Shown here: positions 31,228 through 36,130 of the stretch, in pieces
Layout of the letters: the number at the start of each line of letters is the position of its first letter
Numbering within the stretch: the first letter of the stretch is position 1
Assembly (NCBI RefSeq): GCF_001642795.1
Contig: NZ_LKEH01000030.1
Location: 63,682-99,811, forward strand
Origin: Pseudomonas viridiflava
GTDB lineage: Bacteria; Pseudomonadota; Gammaproteobacteria; Pseudomonadales; Pseudomonadaceae
DNA length: 36,130 bases
Direction: 5' to 3'
Made by a program: the position numbers and the translations under genes
Notes under the pieces: generated by a model
What the model was told of the DNA's origin: nothing
The model's database searches: none
Seen by the model: only the letters and a program-made list of their open reading frames with translations

Positions 31228-31528
31228 GATATCCGCTTGAAAACCGGATCGTGAACGGCGTGTTACCCGTATGCGATCCGGCACCGCAACAGGCCCGTTC
31301 CAGAGCCGTTACCAAATCTTTATGCACAATCGCTACATCAATATTTGCGTACATGCCAATAAGTGTGCAAATACCCGCCCTGTGTCGCAAACCACTGTTT
31401 TTGTGGGTTCCTGACGGAACAGGCAGGAAAAATCAGGGACTTCAGTAACTGGTGCGCCAAGCTTTAACGCGCCATTCAGAATTTTCATCAACAGACTTAT
31501 CCACAGGATGTTCTGTGGTTTTACAGCT
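31228..31528. other. Intergenic stretch between convergent DUF6124 and methyltransferase genes
   Basis: No gene is seen in these 301 nt. The stretch contains TTATCCACA at 31497-31505 (a single DnaA-box match) overlapping a hairpin ccacag/ctgtgg (31501-31506 with 31513-31518) followed by four T, a weak terminator for the plus strand. Confidence 0.45.
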
Positions 31529-32743
31529 TCATTTTTGACCCAGTATCAGCAGGTTGCGAGGCGTAAGCTGGCGCTGACAGAAAGTCCCGACGCTGACCCG
31601 GTAACCCTGCTCCTGAAGATACAGCGCTCGATCAAGCACCAGCCACATTTCCAGCGGGCGTCGGAACAGGTTCTGGACCAGTTCCAGGTTGCGCACCTGA
31701 GCCAGTCGCTGCCAGCCCGCAGCCTCCCATTGCGCCCAGTTCTGTTCGCCCGACAAGGGCAGGTTTTTCAGCTGAGCCAGATGACGGCAGTAATCTTCGT
31801 AGGGAGCGTCAAGCCACGAGACGGGTAATGACGGTGTAGGCATATATTCATCGATGCCGCGCAGGGTGCGCTGCAGCAGGTCGAACCCCAGGCGGCGTGC
31901 CATCGAGGTGTCGCGCTGACGACGGACGCGGGCGCCAGCGGTCACGGTTTCGCTCAACGGCAAACCGAGTTCGTCACGCGACAAGGTCAGCCCCGATGCT
32001 TTGCCCTCGCGGGACAGCGGCTGGTAATGATCGAAGCGGGTGCGGTTGTAACAGCAGGGCGCAATCACCAGTCGCTGGCAGCCGGTGTGGCTGGCCAGTT
32101 GCATCAGTTGTACATGCAGATCACCGCAAGCATGCAGCGCGACGGGCGTATGGTGCGGCTGCAGGCTGCGCCACGCATCATCGGCCATGACGTCCTGTTG
32201 GACATGCTCGGCGTTCAAGCCTTGGCGGGCACTCAGGGTAAGGCCCGCTTCGACCAGTGCCGGGTCGCGCTCAAGGCAGGTGAGTTGCTGGCCGCGCCCG
32301 GTCAGGCGACGACCCAGATGGCCCTTGCCCGCGCACCAGTCCAGCCAGTGGATGCCTGCCTGTCCGGTGTCCACATGACGTGCGAAGGCTTCGATCTGCT
32401 GCCACTTACGTCCTGGCACATCAACACTCATGCGCGGCTCGACGGGGGCGAGCGGGTAGACGGGCAGTTCGGCGACCTGGCTCAGGGCAACGGCTTCGGA
32501 TGCCAGTGCCGCAAACGGGAAGGGCGCGTCGAGCTGGTCGGGGTCCAGGTGCGCCGCTTCAGCCTGTTCGAGGGTGCGTTGGCGCAACCACTGCGCCAGC
32601 TCCGGGTACTGGTCTTCCCACGGCAGCCGCAGATGGATGAAGGGCCTGGGTCGCCACAAACCCTGATGCGCGAACAGGAAGCTGTCCAGCGCACCAAAGT
32701 GGCTGCGAAGCGTGTCGTTCTGCAGGCTGGGTTCAGAATTCAT
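31529..32743 (-). CDS. SAM-dependent methyltransferase (Methyltransf_32 type)
   Basis: 404 residues. SAM-binding motif I LDWCAGKGHLG at about 134-144, the later motifs ALHACGDLH (about 202-210) and VIAPCCYNRTRF (about 226-237), which recall the METTL25/RRNAD1 group (Methyltransf_32). The N-terminal about 120 residues are an extra domain; the C-terminal about 120 may contribute substrate binding. Start ATG 32743. It is 53 nt downstream of the ABC operon and on the same strand, so may be read through from it. Substrate unknown (an RNA or protein is possible). Confidence 0.85.
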   Translation of the reverse strand: MNSEPSLQNDTLRSHFGALDSFLFAHQGLWRPRPFIHLRLPWEDQYPELAQWLRQRTLEQAEAAHLDPDQLDAPFPFAALASEAVALSQVAELPVYPLAPVEPRMSVDVPGRKWQQIEAFARHVDTGQAGIHWLDWCAGKGHLGRRLTGRGQQLTCLERDPALVEAGLTLSARQGLNAEHVQQDVMADDAWRSLQPHHTPVALHACGDLHVQLMQLASHTGCQRLVIAPCCYNRTRFDHYQPLSREGKASGLTLSRDELGLPLSETVTAGARVRRQRDTSMARRLGFDLLQRTLRGIDEYMPTPSLPVSWLDAPYEDYCRHLAQLKNLPLSGEQNWAQWEAAGWQRLAQVRNLELVQNLFRRPLEMWLVLDRALYLQEQGYRVSVGTFCQRQLTPRNLLILGQK

Positions 32744-32796
32744 GGTCGGCGGCTTCGCGTGGGAGACTGGCCGGATGAAAGCCAGCCCCCTTCATA

Positions 32797-33486
32797 TCAG
32801 CGACCCTGGCTCGCGTCTACGCGTAACAGTTTTTCCAGCAGGCGGAAGCCTTGTACCAGCACGAACGCCATCACGAGGTAGAACAGGCCTGCGGCGAAGA
32901 AGATCTCCACCGGCATGTAGGTGCGGGCAATGATCGTGCGGGCCATGCCGGTCAGTTCCAGCAGCGTGACAGTGCTGGCCAGGGCGCTGGCCTTGAGCAT
33001 CAGGATCACTTCGTTGCTGTAGGCAGGCAGGCCGATGCGGGCGGCGCGTGGCAGGACGATGTAGAACAGCGCTTTCCACTTCGACATGCCCAGGGCGCGG
33101 GCGGCTTCGACTTCGCCGGGCGGTACTGCCTGAATCGCGCCGCGCAGGATTTCTGCGATGTAGGCGGCGGTGTGCAGGGTCATGGTGATGACCGCGCACC
33201 AGAAAGGGTCGCGCAGATAGGGCCACAGTGAACTCGCGCGTACGGCATCGAACTGCGCCAGGCCGTAGTAGACCAGAAACAGCTGCACCAGCAGCGGTGT
33301 GCCGCGGAAGAAGAAAATGTAGGCGTAGGGCAGGGTGCGAACCGGCCAGTGCCGTGAGGCGCGGGCGATGCCCAGCGGGATCGCGAGAATCAGGCCCGCA
33401 ATGACTGCAATCGCCACCAGCTCCAGCGTCAGGGTGGCGCCCTGTGCCAGGCGTGGCAGCCATTTGATGATGACTTCCCAGTTCAT
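32797..33486 (-). CDS. Polar amino acid ABC transporter permease (HisM-like)
   Basis: 229 residues, inner-membrane permease with about five transmembrane helices. The EAA motif contacting the ATPase is visible as EVEAARALGMSKWKALFYIVLP (about residues 130-150). Start ATG 33486 with gaggag upstream; it overlaps the stop of the other permease as ATGA. The N-terminal region LTLELVAIAVIAG matches the HisM/AotM family. It ends the four-gene operon. A substrate such as arginine, ornithine, lysine or histidine is inferred from the family. Confidence 0.9.
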   Translation of the reverse strand: MNWEVIIKWLPRLAQGATLTLELVAIAVIAGLILAIPLGIARASRHWPVRTLPYAYIFFFRGTPLLVQLFLVYYGLAQFDAVRASSLWPYLRDPFWCAVITMTLHTAAYIAEILRGAIQAVPPGEVEAARALGMSKWKALFYIVLPRAARIGLPAYSNEVILMLKASALASTVTLLELTGMARTIIARTYMPVEIFFAAGLFYLVMAFVLVQGFRLLEKLLRVDASQGR

Positions 33487-34178
33487 GATGCGCTCCTCGC
33501 AAAGCCGCGGGCGGCGCGTTTTTCCAGGAAGTACATGCCGATCATCGCCAGCACGGTCAGGCCCAGGTACATGATGGCCGCGACCATATAGAAGGTGAAC
33601 GCTTGCTTGGTGAAGCCCACGGCGATCTGTGCATGGCGCATGATTTCCTCGAGGCCGATCACCGAGACCAGCGCGGTGTCTTTCATCAGGATCATGAACA
33701 GGTTGCCCAGGCCGGGCAGGGCGATGCGCCACATCTGCGGCAGGATCAGCTTGTAGAGGATGCGCGTGCGCGACATGCCCAGCGCCAGCCCGGCTTCACG
33801 ATGACCTTTGGGAATCGCCAGAATGGCGCCGCGAAACACTTCGGTGGCGTAGGCGCCGAAGCACAGGCCCAACGCGATGACGCCCGCGGCGAACGCGCTC
33901 AGCGCCAGGTCCGGCTTGCCGAAGGCTTCACCCAACGCGCGCATGCCGTTGACGGTGCCGAAGTAGATCAGCAACACCCAGAGCAATTCGGGAACGCCGC
34001 GCACGATGGTTGAGTAGGTGCCGCCCAGCCATTGCAGGGGCTTGTAGGGCGAGGTCTTGGCCAGGGCGCCGAGCAGGCCGAGTATCAGGCCCAGGCACAG
34101 GGCCGAAAGAGCCAGTTGGACGGTCATCAGCGCGCCAGCCGCGAGGGCCGGGCCGAATCCGTGGAGATCAATGTTCAT
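33483..34178 (-). CDS. Polar amino acid ABC transporter permease (HisQ-like)
   Basis: 231 residues with about five transmembrane helices and an EAA motif HREAGLALGMSRTRILYKLILP (about residues 123-145). It starts at ATG 34178, 66 nt after the binding-protein gene, and is coupled to the second permease by a 4-nt overlap. In this family the two permeases form a heterodimer. The intervening 66 nt carry a hairpin that may lower permease expression relative to the binding protein. Confidence 0.9.
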   Translation of the reverse strand: MNIDLHGFGPALAAGALMTVQLALSALCLGLILGLLGALAKTSPYKPLQWLGGTYSTIVRGVPELLWVLLIYFGTVNGMRALGEAFGKPDLALSAFAAGVIALGLCFGAYATEVFRGAILAIPKGHREAGLALGMSRTRILYKLILPQMWRIALPGLGNLFMILMKDTALVSVIGLEEIMRHAQIAVGFTKQAFTFYMVAAIMYLGLTVLAMIGMYFLEKRAARGFARSAS

Positions 34179-34206
34179 GGGCAGGCTTATTCAGGACCGG
34201 TCGCCG

Positions 34207-34223
34207 GGCTTCGAGTCGAAGCC
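34207..34223 (-). promoter_or_regulatory. Hairpin between the binding-protein and permease genes
   Basis: GGCTTCGA-G-TCGAAGCC is a perfect 8-bp inverted repeat with one central base, in the 66-nt gap. Such hairpins often stabilise the upstream mRNA so that more binding protein than permease is made. Confidence 0.5.
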
Positions 34224-34244
34224 GCAGCGACGCCGTCAGGTGAA

Positions 34245-35015
34245 TCAGAGAATGCTGAAAGGGAAATACTTGTCGTTGATCTTCTTGTAGGTGCCGTCAG
34301 CGATGATTTCTTTCAGGGCGGTGTTCAGGCGCTCACGCAGCGGGTCGTCCTTGCGCACGGCGATGCCGATCTTGTCGTCATCCTTGACAGGGTTGCCCTT
34401 GAACTCGAAGTTCTTGCCAGCCTCGCTTTTCAGCCACTCGTAGCCAACGTACTTGTCGGCGAGCATGGCATCGACACGGCCGGACGACAGATCAAGGAAA
34501 GCATTTTCCTGAGTGTCATAGAGCTTGACGTTCACATCGGGCATTTCGAGCTGCTGGTCTTCCAGCCAGATGCCTGACAGGGTCGCGCGTTGGGCACCGA
34601 TGGTTTTGCCTTTGATGCTTTGTTTGGCCTGGTCGGCGGTGTCAGCATCAAACGACGTGGTTTTCGGCGCAATGAACTGCAGCTTGTTCGAGTAATACGG
34701 ATCGGTGAAATCGACGGCTTGTTTGCGCTCGTCGGTGATCGACATCGACGAGATCAGAAAGTCGAACTTCTTCGCTTCAAGGGCCGGGATGATACCGTCC
34801 CAGTCAGAGGTCACCGCCTGGCATTCAGCCTTGAGCTTGGCGCACAGGGCCTGGCCAATCTCATAGTCGAACCCCACGACCTGACCGCTGGCGTCCTTGT
34901 TGTTGAACGGCGGGTAGGCCGCTTCGATACCCATCTTCAAGGTTTCGGCAAATGCACTGGTCGTAAAAGCCAGGGTGGCCGCTGCGACCAGCAGGATCTT
35001 CTTGTACGTCTGCAT
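34245..35015 (-). CDS. Periplasmic amino acid-binding protein (lysine/arginine/ornithine/histidine type)
   Basis: 256 residues. A signal peptide of about 23 residues ends SAFA before ETL. The mature protein begins KMGIEAAYPPFNNKDASG, typical of HisJ/ArgT/AotJ. The ligand-contact segments DFLISSMSITDERKQAVDFTDPYY and the Cys pair (CAKLKAEC) of the family are present. Start ATG 35015 with ggag upstream; 13 nt after the ATPase gene. It delivers basic amino acids to the permeases; which one is favoured cannot be told from sequence. Confidence 0.92.
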   Translation of the reverse strand: MQTYKKILLVAAATLAFTTSAFAETLKMGIEAAYPPFNNKDASGQVVGFDYEIGQALCAKLKAECQAVTSDWDGIIPALEAKKFDFLISSMSITDERKQAVDFTDPYYSNKLQFIAPKTTSFDADTADQAKQSIKGKTIGAQRATLSGIWLEDQQLEMPDVNVKLYDTQENAFLDLSSGRVDAMLADKYVGYEWLKSEAGKNFEFKGNPVKDDDKIGIAVRKDDPLRERLNTALKEIIADGTYKKINDKYFPFSIL

Positions 35016-35028
35016 GGGTGTTGCTCCG

Positions 35029-35802
35029 TTAGCGGTGACTCGACATGAATTGTTTACACCTTACCGACAGCGGGTTCTCGAACACTTGCTGCGGTGTGCC
35101 CTGTTCTTCGACCATTCCTTGATGCAAAAACACGACTTCACTTGAAACCTGGCGTGCAAAATTCATTTCGTGGGTCACCAGCAGCATGGTGCGGCCTTCC
35201 TCTGCCAGCGCGCGGATGACGTTGAGCACTTCCTGAACCATTTCCGGGTCGAGTGCCGAAGTCGGCTCGTCGAACAGAATGACTTTAGGCTGCATGGCCA
35301 GCGTGCGGGCGATGGCCGCGCGTTGTTGCTGACCGCCCGAGAGCTGGGCCGGATAGACGTGACGCTTGTCGGCGATACCGACCTTGGCCAGCAGCGCTTC
35401 GGCGACTTCGATGGCTTCGGCCCTGCTCTGGCCCAGCACGCGGCGTGGCGCTTCGATGACGTTATCGAGCACGCTCATGTGTGGCCACAGGTTGAAATTC
35501 TGGAACACGAAACCGATCTCGCTGCGCAAGCGATTGATCTGTTTGTTGTCGGCCGCAACCAGCTCGCCGTTGCGGGTGGCCTTGAGCTTGAGTTCTTCGC
35601 CTGCGACCAGAATCTGACCCTGATGCGGGTTTTCCAGAAGATTGATGCAGCGCAGCAAGGTGGACTTGCCGGAACCGGATGAACCCAGAATCGAGATGAC
35701 GTCACCTTCACGCGCTGTCAGCGAGATGCCCTTGAGCACCTCCAACTGATCGTAGCGTTTGTGCAGGTTGCGGATTTCCAGGGCGGGCGTGGCCTCAGCC
35801 AT
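35029..35802 (-). CDS. Polar amino acid ABC transporter ATP-binding protein
   Basis: 257 residues. Walker A GSSGSGKST (about 36-44), Q-loop FQNFNLWPH, signature LSGGQQQRAAIA (about 154-165), Walker B VILFDEPTSALD, and H-loop THE. These are the complete motifs of HisP/GlnQ-type ATPases. Start ATG 35802 with gagga upstream. It heads the operon ATPase - binding protein - permease - permease, an order I recall for PA5152-PA5155 of P. aeruginosa. Confidence 0.94.
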   Translation of the reverse strand: MAEATPALEIRNLHKRYDQLEVLKGISLTAREGDVISILGSSGSGKSTLLRCINLLENPHQGQILVAGEELKLKATRNGELVAADNKQINRLRSEIGFVFQNFNLWPHMSVLDNVIEAPRRVLGQSRAEAIEVAEALLAKVGIADKRHVYPAQLSGGQQQRAAIARTLAMQPKVILFDEPTSALDPEMVQEVLNVIRALAEEGRTMLLVTHEMNFARQVSSEVVFLHQGMVEEQGTPQQVFENPLSVRCKQFMSSHR

Positions 35803-36130
35803 GTGGGGTCCTCATAGTGTTGTGCGCTCTTTCTGCGAGGCGAGCGCCAAGCTAGCACAGCGTTCAAAAGACAACCAACTGCGCCGAAGAGTGAATGTGA
35901 CAGCGTTTTACGGTTTGTCGCATCGCCGCAGCAGACTGTCGCTAAATAGCAGACGGGCGCGTGGATCGGGTACCCGGTCGAGGTGGGCGTGCGCGAAAAA
36001 GGCGCGATGTTGCCATTTTTGACCGGGTGTTGGAAGCAGCTTTTGCGGAGCGGTGCCTGATGGTGCGCACCATTGGTGGGCTTTTATGTGTGGCGTGTGC
36101 ATTTTCGGTGCGGTGGTGTGAAGCGGTTTT
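35803..36130. other. Upstream region of the ABC transporter operon, end of window
   Basis: No supported gene in these 328 nt. On the minus strand TTGGTT and TAGCTT with 18-bp spacing (about 35850-35880) could be a weak promoter for the transporter operon. A 64-codon minus-strand frame at 35908-36102 has no known features and lies outside any conserved pattern; I do not call it. Confidence 0.35.

Noticed and set aside
31497..31505. DnaA box TTATCCACA
   Set aside because: A single 9-mer match without clustered boxes or an A+T-rich unwinding element; it overlaps a small hairpin and is not evidence of an origin.
35908..36102. Minus-strand frame of 64 codons at the end of the window
   Set aside because: No ribosome binding site, family resemblance or conserved context that I can see; likely chance.

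Overview
The window looks like a chromosomal segment of a Pseudomonas species, most likely of the P. syringae group. Coding sequence is GC-rich, with strong third-position GC that produces long antisense shadow frames. The gene content is typical of Pseudomonas: OprD porin, DctB/DctD, AguA with its catalytic Cys at residue 357, Rml sugar-nucleotide enzymes, a DUF6124 protein. Intergenic spaces carry REP/REPIN elements and a second palindromic repeat family built on 'acgctccgcgt'. From memory, much of the gene order resembles the P. aeruginosa PAO1 region around PA5152-PA5181 (HAAT transporter, rml genes, dctBD, cysQ-nudE-yrfG, LysM protein, LysR regulator, fdhD-ydeP). Relative to that picture, rmlD and dctPQM are missing here and several other genes lie between.

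Layout. 1-5.5 kb: a secreted glycine-zipper protein, a YdeP-type molybdopterin oxidoreductase coupled to its FdhD sulfurtransferase, a LysR regulator and, divergently, a BON-LysM (Kbp/YgaU) protein. 5.5-8.1 kb: yrfG (-) divergent from the coupled pair nudE-cysQ, flanked by repeats. 8.1-11.8 kb: the minus-strand group dctB-dctD-thioesterase with overlapping ends. 12.0-14.5 kb: rfbB-rfbA-rfbC, tightly overlapped and lacking rfbD. 14.7-19.1 kb: a 970-residue kinase/linker/class-III PLP fusion enzyme and agmatine deiminase, both fitting amine catabolism. 19.3-26.9 kb: a small orphan ORF, an OprD-family porin with a structured leader, an AraC regulator, XapX, a medium-chain dehydrogenase, a membrane protein, two GNAT acetyltransferases, an unrecognised proline-rich protein and a 2OG-Fe(II) oxygenase.

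26.9-29.2 kb is gene-poor. It holds a frameshifted KTSC-like gene, a perfect 17-bp palindrome, tRNA-Thr(TGT), a long inverted repeat and an orphan reading-frame tail followed by a terminator; I read it as a decaying accessory patch beside a tRNA gene. 29.2-31.2 kb: a membrane-anchored J-domain protein, a composite repeat cluster, and a DUF6124 gene with a structured leader. 31.5-35.8 kb: a four-gene polar amino acid ABC transporter operon (ATPase, binding protein, two permeases) followed by a methyltransferase. No CRISPR array, intact prophage, insertion sequence or recognisable defence island was found.

The most interesting items are the fused amino-alcohol kinase / ammonia-phospholyase candidate with a degenerate M23-like middle domain, the structured leader of the DUF6124 gene, the decaying patch beside tRNA-Thr with its palindrome, the composite repeat units, and the rml cluster without rmlD.
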